Under the pieces are notes generated by a model, which worked only from the letters and a program-made list of their open reading frames with translations, was not told the origin of the DNA and did no database searches. Shown in pieces: positions 41,514 to 50,832 of a stretch of 64,000 nt of DNA. Positions within the stretch are counted from its first letter, which is position 1; each line of letters opens with the position of its first letter. Source of the DNA: CAG-390 sp964522215 (lineage in GTDB: Bacteria > Bacillota > Clostridia > Oscillospirales > CAG-272); the NCBI GenBank assembly GCA_964522215.1, contig CAZFVR010000002.1:1-64000 (forward strand), read 5' to 3'. Position numbers and translations under genes: made by a program.

Positions 41514-42914
41514 CTATTTTGCGGGAGCTGACAATAGCGGCAGCAGCTCATATACGCTTTTTATCGGAATAAGCTTGATCTTGCATTCGATGGGGCGTTT
41601 TTCAATATTTCTGCCCGGCACCACCACGCGGGAAAAGCCAAGCCGCTCGACCTCGCGCACGCGGTTTTCAAGCGATGCCACGGCGCGGCACTCCCCTGCA
41701 AGACCTATCTCGCCTATCGCCACAAGATCATCGGGGATCACCTTGTCTGTTATCGATGAGATCAGCGCCAGGGCAGCGGCAAGGTCGCAGGCAGGCTCGT
41801 CCAGCCGCAGGCCGCCTATAACGTTAAGATACACATCATTGGCTGAGAATCTAAGCCCAAGGCGCTTTTCAAGTACGGCAAGCAACAGGCAAACGCGGTT
41901 GTAATCCATACCGTTTGAGGTGCGCCGCGGGGCGGGGAAGGTGGTGGGACTTACCAGTGCCTGTATCTCGGCAATTATCGGGCGCGTTCCCTCTATCGAG
42001 CAGGCGGCACAGTTGCCGGAAACCTTTTTGGGGCGCCCGGCCAGCAGTATCTCAGAGGGGTTGGGGACCTCCTCAAGCCCGCGGTCGGTCATTTCAAACA
42101 CGCCTATCTCATTTGTGGAGCCGTAGCGGTTTTTAACGGCGCGTATTATCCTGTACGCTTGCTGATGCTCGCCCTCAAAGCAAAGCACGGCATCCACCAT
42201 ATGCTCAAGGATCTTTGGCCCTGCTATCGAGCCCTCCTTGTTGACATGCCCGACTATTATTACCGATACACCGTCATTCTTCGCCTTGCCGATAAAGGCC
42301 ATGGCGGATTCGCGCACCTGCGAAACACTGCCCGGCGAGGAGGTGGAATAGGGGGTGTAGATGGTCTGTATCGAGTCGATTATCATCACGTCCGGGCGCA
42401 CTTTTGATGCCTCGGAGAGGATCTTATCTATATTGGTTTCGGTCAGCAAGAAAAGGCCGTCCGCGTGCACGCCAAGTCTTGTGGCGCGAAGCTTTAGCTG
42501 CTCGCCCGATTCCTCGCCCGAAACATACAAAACGGTGCGGTTTTGCCCAAGCATCTCGCATATCTGCAAAAGCAATGTGGATTTACCAATGCCCGGCTCA
42601 CCTGTCAGCAGTACCACCGAGCCGCGTACCAGACCGCCGCCCAGCACACGATCCAGCTCTCCAAGTCCTGTATCCGAGCGCACGCAGTCGCCTGCCGTCA
42701 TCTCGTCAAGTCGCATGGCATGATTGCCCGAACCCACGGTAAACGCGCGCCGCGCTTCGTTTGCGGCCGCCTTTGCCTCCTCGGCGGGGGAGAGCTTTTC
42801 TATCTCGTCCTCAACAAAGGAGTTCCAAGCCCCGCACTGCGGACATTTGCCAAGCCATTTTGCGCTTTCATAGCCGCAGGAGGTGCAGGTGTATATAGTT
42901 TTTATACCTTTCAT
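41514..42914 (-). CDS. radA: DNA repair protein RadA (Sms)
   Basis: About 466 residues; a RecA-like helicase that supports branch migration in recombination. The N-terminal zinc finger has Cys at 10, 13, 24 and 27 (YTCTSCGYESAKWLGKCPQCGAW). The Walker A GEPGIGKSTL follows near residue 100, the RadA-specific KNRYGSTNEIGVFEM is present, and the C-terminal Lon-protease-like domain ends the protein. ATG 42914 has AGGATGG 8 bases upstream; a start at 42926 would lack one. A consensus promoter lies in the end of cwlD. Confidence 0.96.
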   Translation of the reverse strand: MKGIKTIYTCTSCGYESAKWLGKCPQCGAWNSFVEDEIEKLSPAEEAKAAANEARRAFTVGSGNHAMRLDEMTAGDCVRSDTGLGELDRVLGGGLVRGSVVLLTGEPGIGKSTLLLQICEMLGQNRTVLYVSGEESGEQLKLRATRLGVHADGLFLLTETNIDKILSEASKVRPDVMIIDSIQTIYTPYSTSSPGSVSQVRESAMAFIGKAKNDGVSVIIVGHVNKEGSIAGPKILEHMVDAVLCFEGEHQQAYRIIRAVKNRYGSTNEIGVFEMTDRGLEEVPNPSEILLAGRPKKVSGNCAACSIEGTRPIIAEIQALVSPTTFPAPRRTSNGMDYNRVCLLLAVLEKRLGLRFSANDVYLNVIGGLRLDEPACDLAAALALISSITDKVIPDDLVAIGEIGLAGECRAVASLENRVREVERLGFSRVVVPGRNIEKRPIECKIKLIPIKSVYELLPLLSAPAK

Positions 42915-42948
42915 CTCGGTAACCATCCTGAATTTTTATCTTGTTTAT

Positions 42949-42977
42949 ATTATACACGACTTTTGGCGGTCAGTCAA
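42949..42977 (-). promoter_or_regulatory. Promoter of radA
   Basis: On the minus strand TTGACT (42972-42977) and TATAAT (42949-42954) are 17 bases apart; the -35 lies in the last codons of cwlD. Confidence 0.82.
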
Positions 42978-43785
42978 TAGCTTTGTTTTGAGCACCTGCA
43001 AGACATGCGGCAGCGATCGTCAGCGCCAGGTCTTTTTGGTACTCCTCGCGCCCAAGACGCGCGCATTCCTCCGGGTTTGAAAGAAAGCCGCACTCTATCA
43101 GCACGGCGGGGGTCACTGCACGGTCAAGCAGATAGATGCGGCCATCCGCGGCCTTTATACGGCGGCTGTTTTTCGGATCGAGCCATGCTTGCGCCGCCGC
43201 CTGAACAGAGCCTGCCAGTACCTCACTGCGCGGGTCGTTTTGGGAGTACCACACCTGCAGTCCGCTCCACCGCGGTGATGGGTAGGAGTTCATGTGTATG
43301 CTTACAAAAAACGCATCTGGATGCTCGCGGGCGATGGCAAGTCTTGCCGCCAGATCCTGCACCTTTTTTTGACCGCGGTAGTCGCTCTCGCGGTCATAAA
43401 GCATCCTGTCATCTGTGCGGGTCAGGCTCACCTCGCATCCCGCCATACGCAAAATATCGGCAAGTGCCAGTGCCACACGGAGGTTTATATCCTTTTCAAA
43501 ACTGCCGTCTATGCCCACGCAGCCGCCGTCCTCGCCGCCGTGGCCCGGGTCTATTATAAACTGCGGCATCGCATCGGTTGCCGTGGCGGCAGTGCCCCCG
43601 GCGGGGCGGCTCGCTCCCGCGGATGGTGCCAAGACCGCACGCAAAAGCCACGCCGCAGCAGGCGCGGCGGCGGAGAATAAAAGCAGTATGGCAACGCACG
43701 CAAAAGCCACGCCGTGATCTTTTGGTTTTTGATCTCTTACTGTCTTTCTCTCTTTAACAGTCTCTCTGTTGCTTGTGTTTATCAT
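42970..43785 (-). CDS. cwlD: N-acetylmuramoyl-L-alanine amidase, CwlD-like
   Basis: A 271-residue zinc amidase (Amidase_3) that cuts the bond between MurNAc and the stem peptide. After a hydrophobic segment (about residues 24-50) the domain begins IIDPGHGGEDGGCVG with the first zinc His, then FEKDINLRVALALADIL, SIHMNS with the second His and the catalytic Glu in LIECGFLSNPEE. CwlD of spore formers makes the muramic-lactam cortex needed for germination; a growth-phase amidase is the alternative. AGGGGGCTGA precedes the ATG. Confidence 0.88.
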   Translation of the reverse strand: MINTSNRETVKERKTVRDQKPKDHGVAFACVAILLLFSAAAPAAAWLLRAVLAPSAGASRPAGGTAATATDAMPQFIIDPGHGGEDGGCVGIDGSFEKDINLRVALALADILRMAGCEVSLTRTDDRMLYDRESDYRGQKKVQDLAARLAIAREHPDAFFVSIHMNSYPSPRWSGLQVWYSQNDPRSEVLAGSVQAAAQAWLDPKNSRRIKAADGRIYLLDRAVTPAVLIECGFLSNPEECARLGREEYQKDLALTIAAACLAGAQNKAID

Positions 43786-43908
43786 TCAGCCCCCTGTTTA
43801 TTTGCTCAATAAAATAAGATCTCATTCAATATAGCATATATAGCTCGCGGCGTATATATGACAGGCAGTATGTTCGGCCATCGGGGCGGATCAATGAAAA
43901 TAAAAATG

Positions 43909-43943
43909 AAAGACCGAGGCGAGCCGTGCTCTCCTCGGTCTTT
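43909..43943. terminator. Terminator of acpP
   Basis: An 11-base perfect stem (43909-43919 with 43933-43943). On the minus strand it is followed by a T-rich stretch; it also has the symmetry to stop plus-strand transcripts. Confidence 0.85.
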
Positions 43944-44003
43944 GAAATGTGCATTCGGCGGGCAGATGTTTGCCCGACCTTTTGCCGTGTTGATCTTTTG
44001 ATC

Positions 44004-44237
44004 TCAGTTCTTGCTCTGAAGTCCCTCAAGGTACTTTACGACATCGCTGACGGTAACAAAGTTGTGAATGTCATCGTCCTGAATGTCAACACCAAAGGTC
44101 TCCTCACAGCGCATAACAAGCTCGGCCAGCTCTATCGAGTTGATGCCGAGGTCGTTGGACAGCTCAGCTTCGAGAGTGATCTTTTCTTCCTCCACCTGAA
44201 GCTCATCTATGAGCAGTGCTTTGAATTGTTCAAACAT
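44004..44237 (-). CDS. acpP: Acyl carrier protein
   Basis: A 77-residue acidic ACP that carries fatty acyl chains on a phosphopantetheine arm. The attachment Ser is in LGINSIELAELVM; most bacterial ACPs have DSL there, here it is NSI, as in some Clostridia ACPs. It lies alone, away from fab genes, with its own consensus promoter and terminator, so it may be a secondary or specialised ACP rather than the main one. A TTGGAGG ribosome site precedes the ATG. Confidence 0.92.
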   Translation of the reverse strand: MFEQFKALLIDELQVEEEKITLEAELSNDLGINSIELAELVMRCEETFGVDIQDDDIHNFVTVSDVVKYLEGLQSKN

Positions 44238-44277
44238 TAAAGAATGCCTCCAATAGAATAGTGGTACATATATAATT

Positions 44278-44306
44278 ATTATACCGCGAAATTATGAACA
44301 TGTCAA
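44278..44306 (-). promoter_or_regulatory. Consensus promoter of acpP
   Basis: On the minus strand a perfect TTGACA (44301-44306) and TATAAT (44278-44283) are 17 bases apart, about 40 bases before the start codon. Confidence 0.9.
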
Positions 44307-44359
44307 CACTTTTTTTGGCACAATGCAAAAAATGGTGTGTTTGCGGCGGTTTTTTGTTT

Positions 44360-45796
44360 TTAATAGTACCTGCCGCGTTTTTTTCGGTGCGATGCACGCA
44401 AAAATGCACGCAAAGCGTAGTAAAGGATGGTTATTATTACCGCGCTGATAACAGTGGCTGTAAACACACGGCTTTGCGAAAACTCGCGTATCTCCTCCAT
44501 CTGCTTCAGCAAGCGGTTGCCGCTGATCGATGTTTTGGTCACAAGCGGGAGTGTAGCTATCTCCTCGCCAAGATAGGATACCGTAATAAAGCCGCATGCC
44601 ACGCCCGCGCTCACGGGTGCTTCAAGCGATTCAACGGTAAGCTTTTGCGTGTAGGTTATATCCTTGCCTATCACCGCGCTGTTTGGCAGGTAGTAGGAAA
44701 ATGACGTCTCCGGTATCAGGAGGACCGAGTCGGCATCGGTGGCAAGCGTTACCGGTATCTCCGCCACAAGGGTCGCGGGGGTTATGACCTCGCGATAGCT
44801 GAAATTCTCGTAAGCCCAAGCTATCAGCGCGTTTGCGGTGGTGTATGCAGTGTTCTCGCCGTCCTCCTCCTCGCGCCCGCCAAGGATAACGCAAATATAT
44901 GTCGTGCCCCCGTCCTCGGCGCGGGTCGTCAGCGCGTAGCCGGATTCCTCCGTCATGCCAACATTCATGCCTTGGCATATCGAGTTATAATACTTTCCGT
45001 GCGCCGCGCCGGTCTTCATTATAAGCTCATTGCGGTTGCCTACCGTATATTGCTTTTCACTCCCGCGCAGGGTATACTTTGGCTCGGATGTCATGCGCAG
45101 GTAAAAATCATTTTTTTGCAGCTCGGTGGCAAGGCGAGCCACATCTGCGGCGGTGGTGCGCATAAGCCTGTCATGCATACCGGTGGGATTGGTGTAGTGG
45201 GTGCTCTCCATCCCAAGCTCACCCGCAGCGGTATTCATGGCAGATATAAAGGATGTAAGATCCCCCGAGGCAAGCCGTGCCAGTGCCATGACGGCATCAT
45301 TGTAGCAGCCTGCAAAGGCGATGTAAAACAGATCCTCGATGGTTACCGTTTCGCCGTCGGCAAGACCGTAGCGTGTGCCTGTTGTGCCGGCTATCATGTC
45401 CTGCGTTATCGTTACCACCTCGCTCATGCGGTCGGAGAGCAGAGAGAGGGATACATACGCCGCCATCAGCTTGGCAGTCGAGGCGGGATAAAGCAGTCGC
45501 TCCGGCTCTTTTGAGCAGATGACCGTTCCACTGTCAAGATTTACAAGATATGCCGCATCCACGCCGTCAAGCGTCGGCGGGGTGGGGATGCTCGGTGCGG
45601 TATCCCCCTCGCTCTGGTGTGCGGAATCGGTTGTGCTGTTATTTGCGGCCTTACCCGGGCTGTCACCCGCGTCGCCGGCCGCCGTGGCGTGCGCTGTGGC
45701 TGTCATGGCAGGGGAGAGCATACCCATGATGAATGCAAATATCAGTAATATCGTCAACTGCCGCGGGCGGGCAGTGTGCTTTTTTGGTATTGGCAT
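44360..45796 (-). CDS. Serine-type D-Ala-D-Ala carboxypeptidase (peptidase S11, DacF-like)
   Basis: A 478-residue low-molecular-mass penicillin-binding protein that trims the terminal D-Ala of peptidoglycan. It has a signal sequence (about residues 14-38), a linker, the SxxK motif STAK at 106-109, and KTG in MKTGAAHGKYYNS. The middle SxN motif reads CYN (GCYNDAV), a Cys in place of Ser. A C-terminal beta-rich domain and a final transmembrane helix near residue 450 follow, the latter anchoring it. DacF and DacB types act in sporulation or growth; which one this is cannot be told. Confidence 0.88.
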   Translation of the reverse strand: MPIPKKHTARPRQLTILLIFAFIMGMLSPAMTATAHATAAGDAGDSPGKAANNSTTDSAHQSEGDTAPSIPTPPTLDGVDAAYLVNLDSGTVICSKEPERLLYPASTAKLMAAYVSLSLLSDRMSEVVTITQDMIAGTTGTRYGLADGETVTIEDLFYIAFAGCYNDAVMALARLASGDLTSFISAMNTAAGELGMESTHYTNPTGMHDRLMRTTAADVARLATELQKNDFYLRMTSEPKYTLRGSEKQYTVGNRNELIMKTGAAHGKYYNSICQGMNVGMTEESGYALTTRAEDGGTTYICVILGGREEEDGENTAYTTANALIAWAYENFSYREVITPATLVAEIPVTLATDADSVLLIPETSFSYYLPNSAVIGKDITYTQKLTVESLEAPVSAGVACGFITVSYLGEEIATLPLVTKTSISGNRLLKQMEEIREFSQSRVFTATVISAVIITILYYALRAFLRASHRKKRGRYY

Positions 45797-45883
45797 GATA
45801 TCTCGCCGTGGCGGCGGTCCTTTCGTTTTATTGTCGGTATATTTTTTGAGCCTCGGTGCTTGTCGTTTCGCCCCCGCTCGACC

Positions 45884-46846
45884 TCACCCAAGACCAAAAA
45901 ACTCGCGAGCGCGCTCAACGTCGTGTTCTATCTGCTCGGTAAGCGCGGCGGTGGAGGGGAATCTCACCTCGCCGCGAAGGCGGTGCAGTATCTCAACGCG
46001 CGGTGAGCATCCGTAAAGCGACCCCGCGGGCGGGGTCAGGAGGTGTGTCTCATAGCGCAAAACGCCCGTTTTGTCGATAGTGGGAGCTGTGCCTATGTCT
46101 GTAATGGCGGGCAGGCTCTCGCCCCCCGCTATCTCCGCGCGGCTTATGTAAACACCGGGCGGCGGGGTCAGCATCCCCTCGGCGGGTAGTTGATTTATGG
46201 TGGGAAAGCCCAGCTTTTTGCCGTCACCGCGCCCGTGTATCACCTCGCCGCATATCGAAAAGGGACGCCCCAGCAGCTCTGCGGCGGCCTCCATCTCCCC
46301 GGCATCTATCAGCGAGCGTATGCGGCTTGAGCTTATCGGTGTATCGCCGATAAGGCGCGGCGGCAGAATTTTTGTATTCTCCTCACCAAAGGCGCGGCAA
46401 AGCTCGGCAGGAGTGCCGGATGCAGCGCGCCCAAAGCTGAAATTAAAGCCGCAGGCAACGGCGCGGCAGCGGCAAAGGGTGCGCAGGGTGATCTCGATAA
46501 AATCGGCGGCGCTTTGATCCTTTATCGCTGCAAGATCGGCAACGAATGCAAGATCCAGCCCCGCCGCGGCAAACAAGCGGCATTTCTCGGCGGTGTCGGT
46601 TATCATTGGTACAGGCCGTCCAAAATACGCCGCAGGCGGCTGCGCAAAACAAAACGCGCCCGCAAGCATCGTTGGGGAGACCGCCGCCAGCTCGCGTGCC
46701 GCATCGGCTATGGCGCGGTGGGCAATGTGAAAGCCGTCAAAGCATCCAAGTGCCAAGGCGCACTCAAGATCGTCAGGGGCAGCTGCGGCACAGCGCGGCG
46801 AGAGCGGAATAAGCTCCACGCCCGGCATGATTGCTATACTCTTCAA
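45884..46846 (-). CDS. ribF: Bifunctional riboflavin kinase/FMN adenylyltransferase
   Basis: A 320-residue enzyme making FMN then FAD from riboflavin. The N-terminal adenylyltransferase domain has ALGCFDGFHIAHRAI (the HxGH-like nucleotide motif, here GFHIAH) and SSSRIRSLIDAG; the C-terminal kinase domain has GRGDGKKLGFPTIN, with the PTxN motif that holds ATP, and YETHLL. It starts at TTG 46846 (or ATG 46828), overlapping the GGAG at the end of ireB, 5 bases from its stop. It uses the vitamin that RibU imports. Confidence 0.93.
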   Translation of the reverse strand: MKSIAIMPGVELIPLSPRCAAAAPDDLECALALGCFDGFHIAHRAIADAARELAAVSPTMLAGAFCFAQPPAAYFGRPVPMITDTAEKCRLFAAAGLDLAFVADLAAIKDQSAADFIEITLRTLCRCRAVACGFNFSFGRAASGTPAELCRAFGEENTKILPPRLIGDTPISSSRIRSLIDAGEMEAAAELLGRPFSICGEVIHGRGDGKKLGFPTINQLPAEGMLTPPPGVYISRAEIAGGESLPAITDIGTAPTIDKTGVLRYETHLLTPPAGSLYGCSPRVEILHRLRGEVRFPSTAALTEQIEHDVERAREFFGLG

Positions 46847-46851
46847 GCCTA

Positions 46852-47115
46852 TCAGACTCCGAGGTAGTATTTCACCAGCGCCTCAAGCAGCTCGTCACGG
46901 TCAAAGCGAGTGATGAGCGTACGCGCGTTTTTGTGGTTCGTGATGTATGTGGGATCCTCCGAGAGGATGTAGCCTACTATCTGGCTTATGGGATTATAGC
47001 CCTTTTCGCTGAGTGCCTCGTAAACCGCCTTAAGTGTTTCACGAAGTATGTTTTCATTATCGCCAAGGCTGGGGAATTCTCGTGTTTCGCGGTTAAGTTC
47101 TTTTCCTATTATCAT
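46852..47115 (-). CDS. ireB: IreB family regulatory phosphoprotein (UPF0297)
   Basis: An 87-residue protein matching IreB/UPF0297 over its full length, including ETLKAVYEALSEKGYNPISQIVGYILSEDPTYITNHKNAR and LxRFDRDELLEALVKYYLG. In Enterococcus IreB is phosphorylated by the kinase IreK and affects cephalosporin tolerance; in most Firmicutes it lies between alaS and ruvX. Here those neighbours are missing and it forms a two-gene operon with ribF. A consensus-like promoter lies 52 bases upstream. Confidence 0.93.
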   Translation of the reverse strand: MIIGKELNRETREFPSLGDNENILRETLKAVYEALSEKGYNPISQIVGYILSEDPTYITNHKNARTLITRFDRDELLEALVKYYLGV

Positions 47116-47166
47116 TTTATTTACCTTTTCCGCCGTCGGTGGACGGGCAAATTTTATTCCACATTA

Positions 47167-47195
47167 ATTATAACCCATTCCGCCGCGGTTTGCAA
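47167..47195 (-). promoter_or_regulatory. Promoter of ireB-ribF
   Basis: On the minus strand TTGCAA (47190-47195) and TATAAT (47167-47172) have a 17-base spacer. Confidence 0.78.
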
Positions 47196-47275
47196 GGGCT
47201 TTGCCGAGGTTTAATAAAAATTTAATAGATTTCGGGCATGTGCGCAGAGACATGCGGTAAAAGTATAAAAAACTA

Positions 47276-47304
47276 TTGACGGGCGGCAAAAATCATGGTA
47301 CAAT
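47276..47304 (+). promoter_or_regulatory. Promoter of the TerB-BrxD-helicase cassette
   Basis: TTGACG (47276-47281) and TACAAT (47299-47304) with a 17-base spacer, 102 bases before the first gene, divergent from the ireB promoter. Confidence 0.78.
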
Positions 47305-47406
47305 AATGTATTAACCCAATCCCTCTGCCGCGGGCGCCAACGCCGGCGGGGGTGAGGTAGGGATGCAGTATAAAAAAGCAAAATGAAAGCAAAGGGGGCG
47401 TGTAGT

Positions 47407-49424
47407 ATGGATATTCGCGACACGGACGACATAAAAGATCGGTTGTCGGCGGACAGCTCGACGCGTGAGGATGCCGACGGCTTTTGGAACATTTCGGAGC
47501 TGATGCCGCGCCGTAGAGTGCATGGCTCTCCCGCGCCGCGCAGGCATACCGAGGCGGTGGAGGTCGAGATCCCCACCGCGGGAGGGGCGGCGCAGGCACG
47601 CCCCAAAGTCGATGCCGCAGCTGACGGCGGAGTGGTAAGGATCCCGCCGCAGGATCGGCTTGATGTGCCAACGCACACCTCCGGTATATCAGGATACCAA
47701 AAGAAAACAGAGGACGGCGGGCAGATCGAGCTGGTGTACGAGCCGCAGGGTGGGCTTTTGCACCGCGTGACCGTTATGCGCTGGCAAACAGGGTATTCAT
47801 ATTACGAGCAGTTTTTGCGCAACGCAAAAAGGTTTGAGGATGCCACAGCGCCCGCTACCCCGCATGTGCCGTTTTTCTCCTATATGCCGCAATATTCACA
47901 GCTTGATTCGGCGCAGCTGGCGTTTTATCTTTTTTGGCGCGGCGAGGTTAGGGCAGATCGCGCTCCCGCTGCCGATTACAGCTATATCCTTTTGTATATC
48001 TACGAGCTTATAAATCTATATTCCGGCACGTCGCGCGCGGCCGAGGCGCTGGACAGGCTCTGCTTTTTGTGGCGCTCCTACCGCGAGGAATATCCAAGGA
48101 TGGATGTTCAGCTTGCCGAGTGGGTAAGGGACATGTGCCTTATAAATCAGCTCCCCGCACCCATAGAAAAGCTTGATGGCATCCCCGCTGCCGAGTGCGT
48201 GGGGCGGGATCTTTTGCGGGAGTTTTATATTGACGGCTCATCCGGCGGGATAGAGACGGCGCTTATCTCCTATTGTTCAAATTATGATTGGCGGCGCAGC
48301 AGATATGCCGTGGGGGATGCCCTGCCGCTTTACAAAAAGCATATGGCGGAGGCCGGCAGGGCGGCGCTTCGCGCCATGGGCGGGGAGAGCGGAAGTCTGC
48401 CCGGCATGCGTGACAGCTGTATCATTCGCGATGCATATGTTGGCGCACTCTGCGCACCCTGTGCCAAGCGGCGAATGAAGATAGAGTATTGCTCCTTTAC
48501 CGGCTCGTATGAGATGAGATTTCTCATTACCGATATAGTTAAGTATTCGGAAAATAAGCTGCGCGCGGCGATCGGTATAAAGTCAAGGCTCTCATACGGG
48601 CCGCTCCCCACCGAGGCACGCGCGGCGGTGGACGAGTATTTCAGATCGGTATTTCCGCCCGCCGAGCGCCGCCGTCCTCAGGGCAAGGTAGAGCCGCCGC
48701 CCGAGTATGAGCGACTGTACGATCCACTGCCCGAAAACAATACCCTGTCGATAGAAAACGCCGCACGGATCGAGGCGGAATCGTGGGGGACGACCGACCG
48801 CCTGCTTGATGCCTTTGAGGGTGCTAATGATGATACCCCGGCAGGAATTGCGGCGATGGACAACCCAAGAGATGCTGCAGACAATACCGATGCAAGTACA
48901 GAAACGGAAACAGAAACAGAAACAGAAACAGAAACAGANNNNNNNNNNNNNNNNNNNNNNNNNNNNNNNNNNNNNNNNNNNNNNNNNNNNNNNNNNNNNN
49001 NNNNNNNNNNNNNNNNNNNNNNNNNNNNNNNNNNNNNNATACCGATGCAAGTACAGAAACGGAAACAGAAACAGAAACAGAAACAGAAACAGATAACACG
49101 TTCGCCGGCAGCACTGTCCAAACCGAGAATGCCTACGGCGGGAACGGCGCGGAAACATCCGAGCTTGCCGCGGCACTCGGCGAGCTTTGCGAGTTCGTCC
49201 TTTACGCCGCGGACGGTGACGGCGCAGCCGAGCGGAGAATTTCCGCCCGCATGGGGCTGATGCCGAGCGTGATAGCGGACAGGATCAACGATATTGCGGC
49301 GGAAAGCTTTGGTGACATAATACTTGAGGAGCGCGACGGCGCTTGGTGCGTGATATTAGACTATTTGGACGAGGTGCGCGAGGCACTTTCGTTCGCCGAA
49401 AAGGATAGTGATGAAAATGGCTGA
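47407..49424 (+). CDS. TerB-N/TerB-C domain protein, first gene of a BrxD-helicase cassette (contains the assembly gap)
   Basis: A soluble protein with a basic/Pro-rich N-terminus, a TerB-N domain (YEQFLRNAKRFED, FFSYMPQYSQLDSAQLAFYLFWRGEVR, YSYILLYIYELINLY at about 130-210), a Thr-Glu repeat linker, then TerB-C (GLMPSVIADRINDIAAESFGDIILEE and WCVILDYLDEVREAL). The 100-N gap lies in the linker. As given, the frame is broken after the gap, but the 55 bases on both sides of it are identical; overlapping them gives one frame of 620 residues ending at TGA 49422-49424, inside the next gene. ATG 47407 follows AAAGGGGGCG. TerB domains often accompany defence and stress systems; the biochemical role is unknown. 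Confidence 0.8.
48884..49093 (+). repeat. GAAACA hexanucleotide repeat, coding a Thr-Glu linker, duplicated around the gap
   Basis: GAAACG followed by five exact GAAACA units (48901-48936, and again 49056-49091). Bases 48884-48938 and 49039-49093 are the same 55-base sequence. A six-base unit changes linker length without shifting the frame. Confidence 0.85.
48939..49038. other. Assembly gap of 100 N
   Basis: Exactly 100 N, the default length for a gap of unknown size. Both flanks carry the same 55 bases, so the gap may be an artefact of an unresolved short repeat. Confidence 0.95.
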
Positions 49425-50832
49425 AAAAAGCACACAAAGAATACCCAAAAGAATACTTGCATCTCTCTTAGCCTCTGTTTCGGCGGGAGTGGTGCCGCGT
49501 GAGGGCGCACCCTATATGGCGATAGGCCGCAAGGACGAGATAGATGCCATCCTTTCGGATCTTGAGCTGGTCAATGACGGCGGTGGATCGATGCGTTTTT
49601 TGGTGGGCAGATACGGCAGTGGTAAGAGCTTTCTTATCCAGCTCATACGCGGCTATGCGCTTGAGCGCGGCTTTTTAACGGCGGATGCTGATCTTTCCCC
49701 GGAGCGTAGGCTGTACGGCAGTGGCGGCGCGGGGGTGGCTACCTACCGCGAGCTTATGAAAAATCTTGCCTCCCGCTCCTCTCCGGACGGCGGAGCACTG
49801 CCAAAGGTCATAGCAAAATGGATAGCGGGTCTGCGTGAGGGCTGCCCCGATGGGGACGGCGATGCATTGCTGGCGGCGGTGCGTGGGGAGCTGCGCGAGC
49901 TTGAGTTTTTGGTTGGCGGCTTTGATTTTGCCCGCGTGATATTTGAGTATTACCTTGCTGCCGAGCGCGATGATGACCGCGCCTGCGCCTCCTGCCTGCG
50001 CTGGCTTCGCGGTGAGTACACCACAAAGACCGAGGCCAAGCGTGAGCTGGGCTTTGATGTTTCAACCGTTATATCAGATTCCAACTGGTATGATTTTATA
50101 AAGCTTTGGGCAGCGCTTTCTCACAAATTCGGCTACCGCGGGCTTATAGTGTTTATCGATGAGTGCGTAAATCTTTATAAGATCCCCAACCGCGTGGCGC
50201 GTGAGAACAATTACGAAAAGATACTTGCCATGTTTAATGATACCTGCCAGGGGCGCGCACCCTATCTTGAGATAATAATGGGAGGTACGCCGCAGTTTCT
50301 TGAGGATCCGCGCCGCGGTCTTTTCAGCTATGAGGCACTGCGTTCCCGCTTGTGTGACAGTCGCTTTGGCACGGCGGACGGCATAAAAAACACCGTAGGT
50401 CCCGTCCTGCGCTTGGCGCGACTGGCTGATGACGAGCTGTTGGCATTGATGGTCAGAATGACGGCTCTGCACGCGCAGTACTACGGCATCACCGAGCGAG
50501 TAAGCGGTGAGGATCAGCTTGAATTTATGCGTATATGCATGCGCCGCGCGGGAGCGGACATGATGATAACGCCGCGCGAGATGCTGCGCGACTATATGAC
50601 GCTCCTCAATGTTCTGATGCAAAATCCCGACAAGAGCTTTGCCGATATTGCAGGGGCACTCTCCGATGCGGCGGGTGCGCCGAATACGCCGAATACCGAT
50701 GGTGGAGTATCGGCTCCGGCTCGGGATACAGCTGTCGCGGGCAACTCATCGCGTGCCGTGTCGGCGGCAGGGGATACTGCCCAGCCCACCGAGGGACGCG
50801 CCGCATTTGACCCGAGCGATATTGACTTTTAA
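49411..50832 (+). CDS. BrxD-like ATP-binding protein (DUF2791, BrxC/BrxD family)
   Basis: A 473-residue P-loop ATPase. It starts with the family pattern RIPKRILASLLASVSAGVVPREGAPYMAIGRKDEI, then Walker A GRYGSGKS at 66-73 and the GF(x)ADxDLSPERRLYG element. A Walker B-like acidic stretch, GLIVFIDECVNLYKIPNR, lies at about 248-265, and EIIMGGTPQFLEDPRRGLFSYEALRSRL follows. These are traits of DUF2791/BrxD proteins of BREX types 2 and 6. It begins 14 bases inside the upstream gene (ATG 49411, AAGGA 6 bases before) and its stop overlaps the helicase start by 1 base. Role inferred: nucleotide-driven switch or loader for the helicase. Confidence 0.85.
   Translation: MKMAEKSTQRIPKRILASLLASVSAGVVPREGAPYMAIGRKDEIDAILSDLELVNDGGGSMRFLVGRYGSGKSFLIQLIRGYALERGFLTADADLSPERRLYGSGGAGVATYRELMKNLASRSSPDGGALPKVIAKWIAGLREGCPDGDGDALLAAVRGELRELEFLVGGFDFARVIFEYYLAAERDDDRACASCLRWLRGEYTTKTEAKRELGFDVSTVISDSNWYDFIKLWAALSHKFGYRGLIVFIDECVNLYKIPNRVARENNYEKILAMFNDTCQGRAPYLEIIMGGTPQFLEDPRRGLFSYEALRSRLCDSRFGTADGIKNTVGPVLRLARLADDELLALMVRMTALHAQYYGITERVSGEDQLEFMRICMRRAGADMMITPREMLRDYMTLLNVLMQNPDKSFADIAGALSDAAGAPNTPNTDGGVSAPARDTAVAGNSSRAVSAAGDTAQPTEGRAAFDPSDIDF

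Noticed and set aside
48901..49091. Tandem GAAACA array considered as a CRISPR
   Set aside because: Units are six bases with no spacers, and it lies inside a coding frame.
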